Notes: generated by a model from the sequence alone, not told the origin. Positions 1-13,389 are shown, numbered from the stretch's first letter. The stretch is DNA of 64,000 bases from Forficula auricularia (GCA_024734495.1 JALMQS010000264.1:1081640-1145639); one strand, 5' to 3'. Numbers and translations are program-made.

Positions 1-103
1 ATATCGTTTTATTTTAAGATATTTTTCAATTTCGCCGTAACCATGTGTGGAAATAGCTTGAAATTTGGTATGAAAGTTAGTTTTAACATATTTGAGGAAA
101 TGT

Positions 104-182
104 TCTCTTTGGAGAGAGGCGGACTGGTAGAATTTTCAGCTGAAAGTAATGGAAGGCAGCTCCAAGGGTTGTGAAAAAGAAA
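104..182 (+). repeat. Fragment of the GGCGGACTGGTA repeat
   Basis: Resembles the left edge of the palindromic element at 46068-46140: both run from a CTCTTT(A/G)GGAGA word through CGGACTGGTA, a TGAA-rich stretch, then GCAG(C/T)CCA and GGTTGTGAAAAA or GGTTGTAAAAAA. Similarity is partial. The hammerhead-like motif at 830-872 matches the type found in the 46 kb element, so 104-182 and 830-872 may be two parts of one older copy split by the repeat at 361-770. Confidence 0.4.
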
Positions 183-360
183 AAATTATCACATATCCAA
201 ATAAGTTGCCTTTATTGAACTGTCATTCTTTTATTTTTACTTTCACATTTATATTCTATAGAATATATAAATGTGAAGTAGTGCGATCGCCTGCCGGGGT
301 CCTGACTTTTTAAGACCTTGTATCTGAGAAATTAAAAAAGTTAATTTCATTTTGTAACTT

Positions 361-770
361 CTAGATGGAAGGAATCGGGGCCCTTAATAGTTGGAAACCG
401 GATTTAGGAAAGAAAATCGGAGATGGTTGTCCCCAGAGGCCAAAAAGGGGCCAAAATCCATTGGTCACTGCGTATCTACATATATGTAGGTATGTACCCT
501 CCCCCTGCGTTTCGCAACCATAAGTCTTAGAGCTACGAAATTTGAAACTTAAGCTCAATATAGGCTAGAAGGAGTACAGCAAGCTTTTGGTTGAAAACTG
601 GAAGAGGACATTTACATGAACTTTTTTTCGTTTTTTTTTATTTTTTCAAAATCGACACGAACGATTTTTTTACTTATCAAGTGTCATGAGTTATTAGTCG
701 TGTATAAATTTTAATCTGATTGAAATAAAGGAAGGGGTGTAAATTAGGAATTAGCGATGATTTCAAAATA
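361..770 (+). repeat. Fragment of dispersed repeat family W
   Basis: Shares long stretches with 18716-20105: CGCAACCATAA, GAGCTACGAAATT, ACTTAAGCTC, a TTTTTCG stretch, then the AGTGTCATGAGTTATTAG word and GAAATAAAGGAAGGGG. Other pieces lie at 26693-26935 and 57770-57960. The 65-codon reverse ORF inside has no recognisable product. The class is unknown; the full family often follows a TA microsatellite and ends at an ACCGAGC/GCTCGGT palindrome. Confidence 0.6.
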
Positions 771-829
771 GTGAGAATGTGAAAGTCGTGTGGTGACAAC
801 ACCAGTTGATTTTTCTCTCCTTTCCTTTC

Positions 830-872
830 AAACCGAGGTTTCGGAGGGTTCTTCCCTCCTTCTTCATGGTTT
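830..872 (-). ncRNA. Hammerhead-like motif, C3-mutated
   Basis: Read on the minus strand: AAACC, then AUGAAGA (CUGANGA with its first C changed to A), one extra A, a perfect 6-bp hairpin GGAGGG/CCCUCC with a 5-nt loop, GAAA, CCUC, then GGUUU. The last pairs with the opening AAACC, giving a 5-bp stem I. The order of parts is that of a type I hammerhead. The altered C3 and the extra A before stem II suggest a dead relic. Confidence 0.4.
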
Positions 873-2260
873 TAAATGGTTAATGAAGGAATCAAACAAG
901 ATGCTTCTTTCTTCTCTCCTCCAGCAGTGTTTAAAATTGTTTCCTTCTTTAACAGAAGCATTAAAATACAATTTTTTTTCCTTAATAATAAAGACACCTT
1001 ATTTGGATATGTAATATTTTTTTCTTTCATTACTACCCTTGGAATGCCTTCAATTACTTTCAGCTGTTAGTTTTAAGACCTAAAGAAATTTAAAACTTCT
1101 AAAATCAATTTTTCGTTCTATCACAATTTCTTTGTACCTAGTCTAAAATTTGAAATTTTGTTTAATCGATTCTCTCTAGATCATTTAAATTCACTAAATC
1201 ACAAAATATGATTCTTTAATGGTATTTTTTTTTAGTAATCAATAATGAGAGCACGTTTTAAAATTAAAATATCATATTTATTTTCTAGCTTTAAATAAGT
1301 TTCGATACCCATGCCCGCCCCTGCCCCTCTCGCTTCGTCACTGCCAAAATACAGCACCTTATTGGAATCTAATAAGAATTCATATTGAGGCTAGATTTAA
1401 ATCGTTAATGATATAATTCAAGTAGAAAAAGAAACAAATAAACATTTTTGATTAGATAATATAGTATATATGGGTTTCCATGGCTTGTGCGATCATACAA
1501 GAAAAAGAAAGTGTGATTTGATCAGATTAGATAAGATTAAATTAAATTTTATTAAGGTTCTTTCTTTTTCTGAAAGAATGGAAGGCCGAAGGAGTGAAAT
1601 TGAGAGAAGGAGAGTCTCAAACTCACATCGAGAAAAGAGACAGAATTATATTTGAATTTAAATTTATTTTTTCATCGGTCCTGAGTTTAAGAGAAAAGAT
1701 GGGACACAAAAAGGAAAGGAACAACGAAAGAAGAGAAGAAGAACTAAAATAAAAGGATAAATTATACCCGGAGGGGAATATAGGGGAATATATACATACC
1801 ATACATATATATGTATATATATATGTATGTGTACATATTCATTTGTCTCTCTCTGGGTTTTCTATCTGTCCTATTCAAAAATTTTAAGTACAGAGAAAAA
1901 GGTTTTGCAATCATCTTGAAGTAAACTCGTGTAGTACTATCCAAAGTACCAAATAAAATACTCGAGGAATATCGAGTAATTAATTTTGAAATTGGAGGAA
2001 AAGTTAAATTTTTCTTCAGATTAGGTACATTCTCCGTAGATTTTGGAGACCATCTGCATAGGGGTGAGCAGCTAACAAGCCTTAGAAATCTATCAAGTCC
2101 TAATATGAGTGATTTTGCTTGAGAATCTATTAAATCATCATTCAAAAAAATAAATTTTCTTAATTTTTGAACGAGAAGTTCTGAAACTAGAGAGCGCACC
2201 AGAACAAGTTTTCTACGCCTTTCTGTTCTTGAGTTCTCATGGGTATCCAGCCACACATTA
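873..2260. other. AT-rich DNA, no gene recognised
   Basis: No supported gene. About 1303-1348 is a short GC-rich patch ending in CGTCACTG, like hAT-type transposon ends seen elsewhere in the window. 1795-1830 is an ATATGT-type microsatellite. A 164-codon reverse ORF (2256 to 1762) runs into that microsatellite, has no recognisable domain and is probably chance. Confidence 0.5.
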
Positions 2261-2281
2261 ACTTATAAATTTCAATTTTAT

Positions 2282-2356
2282 ATTATATAGACAGACAAAC
2301 AGTCATTGAAGCGGCACTAACAAGTTCCCGTTTTGCTTTTTAACGGAACCCTAAAA
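2282..2356 (+). repeat. GTTCCGTTTT / ACGGAACCCTAA repeat end
   Basis: A GACAGACAAACAG stretch leads to CCCGTTTTGC and then ACGGAACCCTAAAAA. Related ends lie near 28140-28175 and 51895-51935. The ACGGAACCCTAA word next to GACAGAC-type sequence is common in insect genomes, especially Lepidoptera. Class not assigned. Confidence 0.45.
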
Positions 2357-2359
2357 ATA

Positions 2360-5300
2360 AAATGTCCTTTAAAATTTGTAAAAACTCAGATCGAAGCTTC
2401 TGGCTTTATCTATTAAATCATCATTTCATTTGCCTTGTGCCTTGTGTTACTTGTTAGTTCAGGTCGGTTAGTTCAAGTTCAAGTCACTTTAGCTCTTCAC
2501 AAAATCATTATTGGGTAGACTACCCATGGAGAAATTAAAAAATCGTTAAGAAATTTCTAGTTTATTCGGGATGTTTGCAAATTCAATTCCATTTTAGAAG
2601 GTATAGTTTAAACAATAGGAGAGTTTCTATGTCTTGCTTAAGGTCAGGCCATTTACCAAACGTTAAATTTAAATAAATTTTTGAAATTCATTATTAGCGA
2701 TCCAGCCAAAAAAATTCTCCATTTCATCTACCTGACATTAACATTCGCATTAGATATTATATTACAAAATGTAATTAAATTAAAAAAAACACATACCTCC
2801 TATCTCATTTTGTTTTCGAATTTAGTTAGCTAGAAGAAAATATTTTGAAATTAAATAATTCGCTTGCAGGTGAGAGCAAGTGGGTTTTCGATTTCTTCTA
2901 TTAGTAGCCTACTAGGTAGTTTGTTTAAACATTTTTACCGAAGTTCATTATTTGATTGTTGATTTCTAATTCGATTTCTATTTGTCACTGTCGTGTTCTC
3001 TTCCATTATCATAAAAATATTATTTCAAACCAATATTCATTGCTATAATCAACCACCCCTGAGAATACAACAAAAATGATTTTCTGATGTTATCAAACCC
3101 TTCTTTAAATTAAAACATTGATCACAAAGTTTTTGCATTAGTATTCAAATGATTCTATTTCAGATAAGAGTACATTAGGCAGCGAGCATTTCGAAATTCC
3201 CATATAAAACCGTAAAATCAAAAGAGAGAGAGAGAGAGATAAAGAAGAATTTCATTTACCATATTTTATCCAGAGTCAAAAGAAACAATGTACTTGCTCC
3301 TATACAATTTGATACTAAAATAATCTCCATTATTAATGAATAAGCTTATTTATATTGATTTGAAAATAATTGATCTGAACTAAAAGGCAATATTTAACAA
3401 GAGTTGAAAATTATCGCCAGCCCAATTTCAAATATCCTGCAATTATGGACATATGTTGCGTGTTATTTATTATTATAGTATATCCGCCCGATTACTACGT
3501 ATTTAAAACACTAGTAGATATTTTATCACTGTGTCGTTGAAAATCAAATCTGTAGAGATAGATAATAGATTAATATTTAAAATTGTCCATTTACAAATGA
3601 AATTCTTGACAAATTCTGATCTTGTCCAGAAAAATCTTTTTATTTTTTTGTAAGGAATAGTTTTAATTTTTTCATAAAATAAACTCATGAGAGATTATGA
3701 AGTTTCTTTCTAATCCTGGCCGATATTTTCAAGGGTCATTTTTGATAAGTTCTCCCAGACTTGGGAAAAATTGAAACTAATCTGAGGGCAAACTTTTTCT
3801 ATTTCCAGTCAAAGATATACTTCACATATTTTATAGTTCTCTATATCGTATTTACTACAATAAAATATATCGCAAGAATAACGTCACAACTCAAAAAATG
3901 CACGAATTTGAGTTAATTCTCCATTCAAAATAACAATTTGTATCTCTACAAGTCTGGTATTGTGACACTTCTGCAGCTGCAAAACTTACGTCTACGAAGA
4001 GTTGCTCGTAAGATTATGACAATTCATTGTGTTTTTTTTTTGCTTAAATACTGACACTTTTCGAGTTGTGACAGTCATCATAATTGAAGGTAATTTATTA
4101 ACATCTACATTTCTAACTATTGACACAAAGGCATAACTAACAAAATTTTGATGTTTATTCAGGGTGAATAGCTTACCATACATCTCTTTTTGACTGTCCT
4201 GGCCAGTTTGTCCAGGTTATTTGCAAACAATGATAAAGTGAAGCCTTAATTAATTTTACTAAATTTTTCGATGGAATTAAAAATATCAAAGAAATAGAAG
4301 AAAAAACAAAAACTTTTTCAATACTCAAAACGCTCCCCAGCTAGAGCAGCAGTAAATAATTCCTTTTTACTTTCACATTAATTTACATTTTTGTCTGAAT
4401 TTTAGTGAAGGTCAATTGAATGAATATTCTCTCCTCTCTATTACGAGTAACGTTTTGGTCCAAGTACAAAAGGCAAAAGGCCGTTTCTAGAATAATAGAA
4501 ATTAAAAAATGAATCTTTACTAATGTGAAACAGGAATTGACTTGTATTTAGGATCCATGAAATGCTAGGTCTGAAGAGCGATAATTCTATTCGTGCCCTT
4601 TTTAGTAATTTCCCTCGATTAGATTCCATTGAAAGAATCGCTCACCCACATATTTATTAAATAATAAATAAAAAGAAAACTTTTTAAAAACTCAGTTTTA
4701 TGAGCCCGAAAAGCTAGAGAGACCGAAATCTATTTACGTTAAATTTAAATGCTACCTTAGTTTAGGTTCTGATGGTCAAATCAGGTGTTAGAATTTTAGT
4801 AATCAGAGATATACAATTTCAAGTTCTCGAATGGAACCAGATAGGCTTATATTGTAAGTTCAATGTAGAGATTATATTTACTATTTTTCGATAGCCTCAA
4901 AAAGGGATTGTTTCAAAACAGACGGATACAAAAAGCACCCCTTTCAAAGAAAATGAAGAAAATGACTCTCTCTATTAACAAATTGCACAATGATCACTCT
5001 AAAGATAAAGAATATAATTAATGGAAACTTTTAAAAAAGATAAAAAAATTCGCTTTGGGGTGTAATTAAGCTTATAACAAATAATGAATGAAGGGAATAT
5101 CTTGAGAAGCAAAGCAATTAATTGTTTCTTTTAGAAAAAATCGACTTTTCAATAATAAATAAAAAAGAGTGAGTGCACTACTCCACTTTTACTTATCTTC
5201 TTTTCTTTAGACTAACATCAACATTTTGTTAAATTTTTACATTTCAAATGAGAAATAATTAATTCAATATTGAGTATGTCATTAGGTCATTAAACACAAT

Positions 5301-5380
5301 ATGGAAAATTTTGGAAATAATTTTGAAAAAAAACATGTTCTATTCTCCGGATTCAAATAAATAAAAAGTCCACAAATCTC
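2360..5380. other. AT-rich intergenic DNA, nothing recognised
   Basis: I see no gene, RNA gene or clear element. 3218-3240 is a GA microsatellite. The ORFs here (all under 66 codons) have no features. Confidence 0.5.
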
Positions 5381-5385
5381 TAAAG

Positions 5386-5470
5386 CAGGCGTTCCAAGCT
5401 ATGACCCGCGGGTCGCCAAGTGACCCATTTGATAATTTCAAGACGACCCACTTGAGTTCCGTAAAAAAAT
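5386..5470 (+). mobile_element. hAT-type transposon end (fragment)
   Basis: Begins CAGGCGTTCCAAGC and contains the internal palindrome GACCCGCGGGTC, a pattern typical of hAT ends (CAGGGGTxxCCAA followed by a GCGGCC-like palindrome). No matching opposite end was found nearby, so this is probably a relic. Confidence 0.4.
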
Positions 5471-6065
5471 CACCTATAATTTTCCAGTAGGTACTTTGCG
5501 ATAATTGATGTTATCATTTATACATACATAAAATACCATATTTTTATACTGGAAAACAAATTTTTTTACACTATAAATTTTTGAAAAACGCATTCATAAA
5601 TTGTCCCAAATATTTATTTAATGACTTCGCAAATAAAAAACAAATATTTGAGACGATTAAAGAAGTGTCACTAATAACCAGAACAGTTCATCATTGCATT
5701 GAAGATATGTCCAAAATTATTGACGCCCAGGTTAGAGTCTCATCTTCGGGTAACTTTAATTTGATTGTTTTTTCTTAATTAAAGTAATTATTTACAACCG
5801 GGTGGGACAATAAAAAATTTTAATTACGATTTTTTAAATTCCTTTTATTTATTCATTGTTTTTTTTTTAATTTTAAACCCCACTAATGGTTGATTACAAA
5901 TTTTATTATTTATATATTAAAATTAAGAAATTTAATTAACTTATATAGCTGGCTCATTGTTAATTAATTAAAAGAAACATTATTAATTAGAATTATTGAA
6001 GAAAAAATGTCTTCTTAGTACAACTTAAAATCGTAGAAATAATAATATACACTTCCAATTTTATC

Positions 6066-6843
6066 TTCTAGGTCAGGGCTGTCCAACCAGTGGCCCTCGG
6101 GCCGCATGCGGCCCAGCACTGCAATGAGTGTGGCCCATCATAAAATCATAAACTTCCTAAAAACATTGAGATTTATTTGTAGATATATATTTATTCCCCT
6201 TTTCGAAATATGAATGTACATTTGTAAAATACGAGAAGCTTTTTCAAGAATAAATTTCACTAAAAGCAAAATTATAAGGTCAACAATATAAGACAAAAAA
6301 ATAATGAAGTTTCGAATATTTAAAAATTCTTCTTCTTCTCATATTTTCATTTTCTAAAATATTTATTATTTCAGTAATTTATATGCTACGACACTAACCA
6401 AGTCTATAGTTATATCATTCTAGTACAAGGAGACAAGGAATTGCCGTTTTCTAGAACAATCACAATTAATTGATAATTTATCTCCTGGACTAAAACTTGT
6501 CAGGACTTGTCTTTTAGATATTTGCACGTTCTTACATGTCAATAGATAATGGATAATCAGGTATTATTATATCCGTGGCCCTTTAAAACAATATCCTTCT
6601 TTAATGCCAATATTTACATATACGAGAAGCTATTTTCAAGTATAAAATTTACGAAAAGTAAAAATAGAAGCTCACTATGAGCTAAAAAAATAATAAAGTT
6701 CATATTTCTACATTTATTAACTATCTTTTTTGAATAACAAATATCAATAGAATTATAATATGTATTTTATCCGCGGTCCGAGACAAGTTTTTTCTTCAAA
6801 TGTGGCCCGTGTAAGCCAAAAGGTTGGCACCCCTGTTCTAGGT
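6066..6843. mobile_element. Non-autonomous hAT element with 8-bp TSD
   Basis: The element body is 6074-6835 (762 bp). It starts CAGGGCTGTCCAACC and ends GGTTGGCACCCCTG, imperfect terminal inverted repeats of hAT type. It is flanked by the perfect 8-bp direct repeat TTCTAGGT at 6066-6073 and 6836-6843, the duplication length hAT transposases make. Inside are GGCCC/GGGCC words, internal near-repeats (TACGAGAAGCT at 6229 and 6622) and no transposase ORF. Truncated relatives lie at 35947-36284 (reverse) and about 27281-27372 (reverse). Confidence 0.9.
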
Positions 6844-7139
6844 CTATCGGCTTGGGATGTGCATGCTATATAAGTTAATTAAATTTTTTAATTTTAATAT
6901 ATAATAATATTTATATTGAAAAATTAGTATGTGAATATTCACCTTCTATTTTGATATATATATAGAGTTAGAGATATTAATATATATATATATTGTATAT
7001 ATTCGATACCTAGATAAAATAAGTTAACAAAAATAAAAAGTAGATTTTAATAAATAAATTTTCTAATACTAATATGTATAATCAAATACATTTTTGCGAA
7101 TAAAATTATTATTTTGGCTTGGATTATATATATTTGTTT

Positions 7140-7205
7140 AACTTGAGGTCCCTAGACGTTTTTCCCCCGGGCCCCGGATGTTTTCTCCGCGGCCCTGGTC
7201 TTGAG
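7140..7205 (+). repeat. GC-rich hAT-like terminal fragment
   Basis: A short GC-rich patch in AT-rich DNA with CCCCCGGGCCCC and CCGCGGCCCTGGTC, like the subterminal palindromes of the hAT ends in this window. No partner end seen. Confidence 0.25.
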
Positions 7206-7774
7206 TGAAGTGTAAAGAACATACTTGCATGCTAGGGGTTATTTTTTCCCATTCTAAGCACTTTGACCCAAGGATAATGTCGATCAAATAAATCCTATTC
7301 ACTGAAATTATTAACATTTTTCTCTACATTGTCATTTTTTGGGGAACAGATGAAAGCAAACTGCATGACCTTTAAACCTATAAACACAGCAAAAAACATT
7401 ACTTTTATTTTGAGGAGAAAATTCCATGATGACGAAGTTAATTTATTTTTATTTTATTCATAAGTTGATTAAATTATGTTAATTTTTATATCATTAATTA
7501 ATACATTTTTTTAATTTTATCTCTGAGATCACAGCTGTTTAATGGATATTTAACCTACAGTCACTAGTTTCAATTTAGACCAACAGATTGCATATCGAAA
7601 TTTTCATTTTCCCAATTGGAAAGCATGAAGCATGTGCAGAAGCAGTGAAAAAGTCTAAGGTTTATTAATAGATTTAGTTAAATAAAGCACACTTGTTGGG
7701 TATAGATTCGTGAATATTTCTTTAATGATAGAATCGCAAATACCAAATTAAATTTTCACCATCTTATCATAGTC

Positions 7775-8347
7775 CAAGAGCTGGTGACACATTTTTGAGT
7801 ACGGATTTGACCCAACTAGAAATAATGCGTAATAGTACCGTCTATGATAGTTGTACAAGGAATGGCCAGTCTGGCTGGTCTAAGCAGGTGGACCAGGTAC
7901 TGCGCATGGTGTGAGTGCGGTAAAAAATACATATGTGTTAAAAAATATTTTTGACTCACAATGAAATTATAAAAATTATAATTTATAGTCAATTATAAAC
8001 ATAATATATTCACCTCAGACCATTTGAGTGGTGGGGCGTGGAACCAGACTTCCCCAAAGTGTATTAGAACATGAAAAAATAGCATGATGCTATTCACTCA
8101 AATGGTCTGAGGTGAATATATTATGTTTATAATTGACTATAAATTATAATTTTTATAATTTCATTGTGGGTCAAAAATATTTTTTAACACATATGTATTT
8201 TTACGCACTCACACTCATGCGCAGTACCTGGTCCCGCTTAGACCAGCCAGACTGGCTATTCACTTGTGCAATTATCATAGACGGAACTATTACGCATTAT
8301 TTCTAGTTGGGTCAAATCCGTACTCAAAAATGTGTCACCAGCTCTTG
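7775..8347. mobile_element. Foldback element with ~255-bp arms
   Basis: Left arm 7775-8030 and right arm 8095-8347 are near-perfect inverted copies, starting CAAGAGCTGGTGACAC and ending in its complement. The 64-nt spacer is 8031-8094. I found no target duplication and no hammerhead-like motif, so this is a different type from the small palindromic retroelements below. A transcript would fold into a very long hairpin. Confidence 0.85.
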
Positions 8348-10429
8348 AATATAAGGCACAATTAGCGTTCTCTTCCAGTGCCCTTGAAACGGGACATCCC
8401 GGCTAGCGCAGAACGGTTGGCAATTCTAGTAAGGATTTAACTACTGAATTATCTAAATCCCTAAAGGTTGTCCAATCCGAAAGATTTTCTAATTCATCAA
8501 CCTCTCTACTAGAGCTTCAACAAGCAGATCATAATTCATGAAGTATTTTCTACTTATTATTTCTAAGCTATTGGAAAAAAATAAATAGCAATTATGAAAA
8601 TCCCCAAACCATTTCAAGGAAAGCTTCTAAAGGCTCAGGTCACTGTTCTAAAGAAGAAAATGAAGTGTCACGAAAGGGTGTTAGAGAGCAAGAGCAAGCA
8701 AGGGGTGTGCGCCTTGCTTTGACCTAAGGGCTCTCTCTAATGGCCAGGCACAATCCCGCAATGTTGAACTTGCGAATTATAACTCTAGAAGGCCTCGGAG
8801 GGAAGGCTCCAGCTAAAGGTCCAAATTAGTTTAAAACTGGTGTTGTCTAATTGGAGCTCGCTTAATATATTCATGATGGAACCCTAAGAATGAGGACGAC
8901 AACAGCCACAAGGGGCAAAATTCTTGCATTACTCCACATAAACAATTAGACTGGTAATTATTTTTCTTACGATTCTATCGAGCTCAATTTGGGTCATCTT
9001 TCTTTAATTTAATTTCCTCATTCTATTTATTTAGTACCATATTTAATACAATTTAAAAGTAAAAAAAAATATTTTTATTTTTCAAAAGAAAATTAAATTC
9101 CAATCAAATAAAAATATTCCATTTTTATTCAAATATCGATTCATTAAATTCAGTAATCCAGAAGTAAAAATGTTAATCAAAAGCGCGATTAATTAAAATA
9201 ATGACATATATGAAATAACATTTCCAAGTCCAATTGATAAAGATTTTGTTTTGCCGAGAGTAGCAGGGTTGTTGATTCATAAAGGGAAATGAATATGTTT
9301 ATTTTCATCAAACAGGAAACAGCCTCATTATTGATTTGTCTTCATTTCCAAGTTCGATTATAATATTATTTTAAGAAATCTTTAAGAGAGCAGGCAGGGG
9401 CAGATTAGTTGTATTATCTAGTCAAATTGGTTCTAATGGGTTTCAAATGTTCAAACAACTTTTCCTGCGAAATAATACCTAATCCAGAAATCATACATAT
9501 TCTTTTGGATTATTTCCCATTGGCCCGCTTTAAAAACTCCTGCGTCGTTTCAATTTAAAAAATATCAGTTAAGGCCACCATGGACTTGGATTTGTATATT
9601 AATAATTTGTAGTCAGTATGATGTTATTTTTGAAACAATACAGTATTCTCCAAATCATCAATTAAATTAATTTTAATTATAAATCAAGAGAGAATATTTT
9701 AAATTCTAATAAATATAAATTAATGTCTAATATACATAGCAGTTTGCTATGTTTCAACTGAAAAGTAAACTTTTAGTAAAATTAGAATCCCCTCACACAC
9801 TTATTGAATTCCTTTTGATAATATTAATGAAATTCTTTTGCATTTTTGTTATTTATGTACATCCAAATGTTTTAATGAATTAAAGGGCTCTCAAAACGGT
9901 AGAATCATTCGAATATGATAAAATAAATGTCTAAAAGTTATTGATTCCTTGAATTAACATGTAAAACAAATACATTAATTAGAGTTTATGGAATGGTTTT
10001 TCAAGAGATTAAGAACATTAAGGAATGGTGTTTCCGAGGGATTAAGAACATTAAGAAATTGTTTCCACTGGAGTCTTCGAAAACAGAAGAATTTGTCGCT
10101 CCGAGAGAGCGGTTCTCCAACTTCCAACACCGCCTTCTTAAGAGTTACTAATAAAAAATAAACGCATCCTCTTAGACCAAAAGCCGTTTTTTATACTATT
10201 ATAGGTAACTTGTGGTAAAAGAACGTTGGCTAGTAGGTACATCCATTAGTAGTGGTAGGAGATCGGGGACGGGCCATTCGCTTGGGGACCATTTCGGTTA
10301 CATTGCAACAGTGGATGACGAAGCACCGCTCCCGTACGATATCTTTTGTTTCAAATGGTAAGTCTATAATCACAATACAGCGGAACTTTTCAATATGGGT
10401 CTAATATATTTATTTCCAACAGAATGATT
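8348..10429. other. No gene recognised; moderate-GC stretch
   Basis: 8390-8960 and 10040-10380 are less AT-rich than their surroundings and could be old element bodies. No reading frame, tRNA or terminal repeat can be supported. Confidence 0.4.
9225..9297 (-). repeat. Repeat family K core
   Basis: Carries the core CGAGAGTAGCAG..TTGTTGATTCATAAA. Copies or near-copies occur at 32470-32560, 59640-59720 and 59765-59850, with partial copies near 15530-15580, 26565-26620, 58000-58060 and 58485-58558. Several sit beside a TA microsatellite and a CATCAAGCAGAGGACAA word. Class unknown. Confidence 0.55.
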
Positions 10430-10690
10430 CTACAAGGCACACTGCCAACGCATCCATGGAAATTGAGAGAACATGTTCCCTGAATGTTTCATTTTACGTT
10501 TCGGTGACGTGCTTGTACTCCTGTGAATTTTTCCTATAAAACAACATGTATATTTTCCCAAACACTGTACTTTAGTGAATTTAAGAGATGCCATTATAGA
10601 AGAGGTGCATTTGATTGACCGAGAGATGTTGGCCCTAGTTTTGCATGGCTTCATGACCGAGTGCCATACCTACAGCTATCGAGGCCTGTG
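10430..10690 (+). pseudogene. Possible Tc1/mariner-like transposase C-terminal relic
   Basis: The + strand can be read, with stops and frameshifts, as a distant match to the end of Tc1/mariner-superfamily transposases. The segment ending NLRDAIIEEVHLIDREML resembles the usual VDLRERIxxxxxxIDxxML pattern that follows the last catalytic residue. No catalytic residues, inverted repeats or TA duplication can be fixed. This could be coincidental. Confidence 0.25.
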
Positions 10691-11027
10691 GCGGAAATCT
10701 CCCTGGGCCCTCCTTATTGGAATGATCACTATACAAAATCTCAACACAAATATATATTATAATTAAAATTTATTTAATTAAAAATTGAAATAGTTAAAAT
10801 GATTTCTAAAACGAAAAATCTTAAAACTAAAGAAAAAACAACTTACAGCAGACAAACATATTTAAAGCTTATTAATCTGACATTTTTGATGTTTTATAAA
10901 AAGGTTTTTAGCTTTTCTGTCAATAAAAAATGCTAACAAATGAGCTTTGAATTCGGAATTTTTTTTTATATCTTCATCAAAATTAATGTTTTTAGCTACT
11001 GCATTTTCAATGTTAAAGGATTGCCAA

Positions 11028-11093
11028 AGGTTTTTCGGAGACCCCCCTGATCAGAGGCCCAGAGCGGTCCCTCCTGGGTACGCCACTGCTACT
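11028..11093 (-). mobile_element. hAT-type end (fragment)
   Basis: Read on the minus strand it begins CAGTGGCGTACCCAGGAGGG and continues GC-rich, the form of many hAT ends (CAGTGGCGTA). The partner end was not found. Confidence 0.35.
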
Positions 11094-13380
11094 GGCAAAC
11101 AGATACTTGAATTCTCCATTTAAGAGGATAGCCGCCACATGATTGCATAATTTTTTATGCCTAACCATGTCAAATCAAATGGTAGATTTTTACGTTTCAT
11201 TTTCTAAAATTAAAATAAATTTCTCTTGAAAATTAACTGTGTACTATTTATTTTTAAAACGTCCGTTGCTCTCAAGTCTCTCTATATTATATATCTTGAG
11301 TTAAATAAAGCATATTTAAATATACGAGATTCATTTGCTAACGTGTCCTATGGCCAGCCAGTTATATCTCCGTGAAAGGCTTGATCAAGGTTTTATTGTT
11401 GGCTGCACGCTTTTGAATCAATTTCTAAGTTACATTAAATCAAGTACTTATTGCCATTATCTTGCATTATTGAGTCAATCTAGGATGAAAGTGGATAACA
11501 TTTTACCTTGTGGACTAAAATGTTCTAAGGATAACAAATTAATTTTTTTTTTTATTGTGTATGAACCTAATATCAACTTATCATCTGGCGCTTTTACCGT
11601 ACCCAACCGTTTAGAGTCAACATAAAAAGCAACGATAATTAATGAGCTATAATTACTTCCAACTGTCATGTCTCGTTCTGAAAGATTATGAGTTAGTATT
11701 CTATGATTTATAATCCAGCCAAAAAACAAGATTAGTTTGTTCTATGTTTAGCAAATCAACTGCTTCTAATAGAATAAAAATTAGAAAAGGTTCGTAGTGA
11801 GTTCAGTAATGCGAGTTTAACTGATTTTAAAGTGAGGTACTAGAGGTGGCACTTCTGTTGCAGTACAATGGATGAATCTTTACTACATAAAATATATATT
11901 CTTATCATTATTTCTAAATAAAATAGAGGTCTTTTTCCTTCGATTAAAACGCTTAAACTACTATACAGAAATGAATTAAATTTAACATATTAACCTACCA
12001 TATAAATAAGATAAGTCAGGGGAGAGGAGAGCGAGATTGAATTACCGCCGCTCCCCCCAACCTAACCTTATAACTTTATAATTAATTAAATATAATGAAT
12101 TAAAGTCCATAAATTTTGTCAGAGTAAAAGTATAAGATATAAGACAAAGTCACACAGTCAAAGATCTATTTTGCTTTTTGTGGTAAAAATTAAAACTTTG
12201 GCATTTTGAAAATTATATTCAGAAAATATTTGTAATTATATTTTGAATTTGAAACTTTGACAATAATGTAGCAGTAATATTAACTGGATTAACAACTTTA
12301 TAATTTTATAAATTATGTACCATTTTATATATATGTATAGGTGTATGTTATTTGCATCAGACGAAGACATCCTCTAATCATTTTTGTTGCTTAAAAATAA
12401 TTTGTTTTATAATTGCAAGTCAAAAGTGGATTCAGTTTAACCTCCTCAGGGATGTGAGACAGATACTCACCAGAAAGTTTTCATCTTATTTCTCTGCTTA
12501 TCAAATTCATATCTGTAAATAAAAAATTCAGTTTTCCCGGTTGGTAGAACTACGAACTGGCTAATTTCTCCTATACTGTTTGAGACGACTCGCGGTAAAA
12601 GATGACGCTAAAGTTTCATCGAACTAGGAAACTCCGAAGATGTTGGACTCAGAGCTCAATTATTACTTTCGCTAATCACTAATTATTAACGGAAATTATC
12701 TATTAAATTATCAAATTCCTTTTTAGCCGGGGCTTGTTTGTGCAGTGGCTTTTGGCAAATCTGCACTGCTGCGAATTTGGGAGAAGAATGAGCGAGCGTT
12801 GAGAGAAACAGCTACAGGCCTAGGTGGACCTTCTGAGCGTGACTCTGACAGGAGTGAAAATCGAGCCAAAAATCAGCCACGTCAGCTCCAATAAGAGATC
12901 CCAAGAAACATTTTCGCTTCGTTGCGTCCCAAGAATTATTTCCACATTTGAATAGAAAATTCGCATTTGAGATTCATCAATAAGACACAATCGATATTCA
13001 ATGAGCGCTCTCTTAATTCCGAGATTCATTGATTTTATATTAAATATTATACGTAAAATATTGCCCCAACAACAATGCTGAGAAATCTGAATTATTTATT
13101 ATTTTATGTATAAAAAATGAGTTATGAAAAACGTCCTAAAAACAAAAAAGTTTAACATCCGTTAACACTCAAAATCGATAATAGCTTCTGTTTGTGAAGA
13201 ATACCAATACTTATTACTTGATACTATGGTTCAGAATGGGATTTCAAGAATTCTCGCATCTTCCTATTTGACATTCATTTTAGGAAAAAACTTTTCAGCT
13301 TTAAAGAAAGTTTGAAATTTGAATTACTTAAATTGTGGATCTGAATTTAAAGCTCAAGATGTTAATTCCAATGTGAAAAC
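11094..13380. other. AT-rich, nothing recognised
   Basis: Two overlapping ORFs of 84-96 codons near 11.3-11.7 kb lie on opposite strands and show no domain. 12720-13030 is slightly GC-richer but lacks splice sites or coding features I can support. Confidence 0.4.
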
Positions 13381-13389
13381 TTCCAAAAA

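Noticed and set aside
1762..2256. 164-codon reverse ORF
   Set aside because: It runs into an ATATGT microsatellite (translated as Tyr/Ile/Met repeats), has no recognisable domain, and no splice or initiation evidence.
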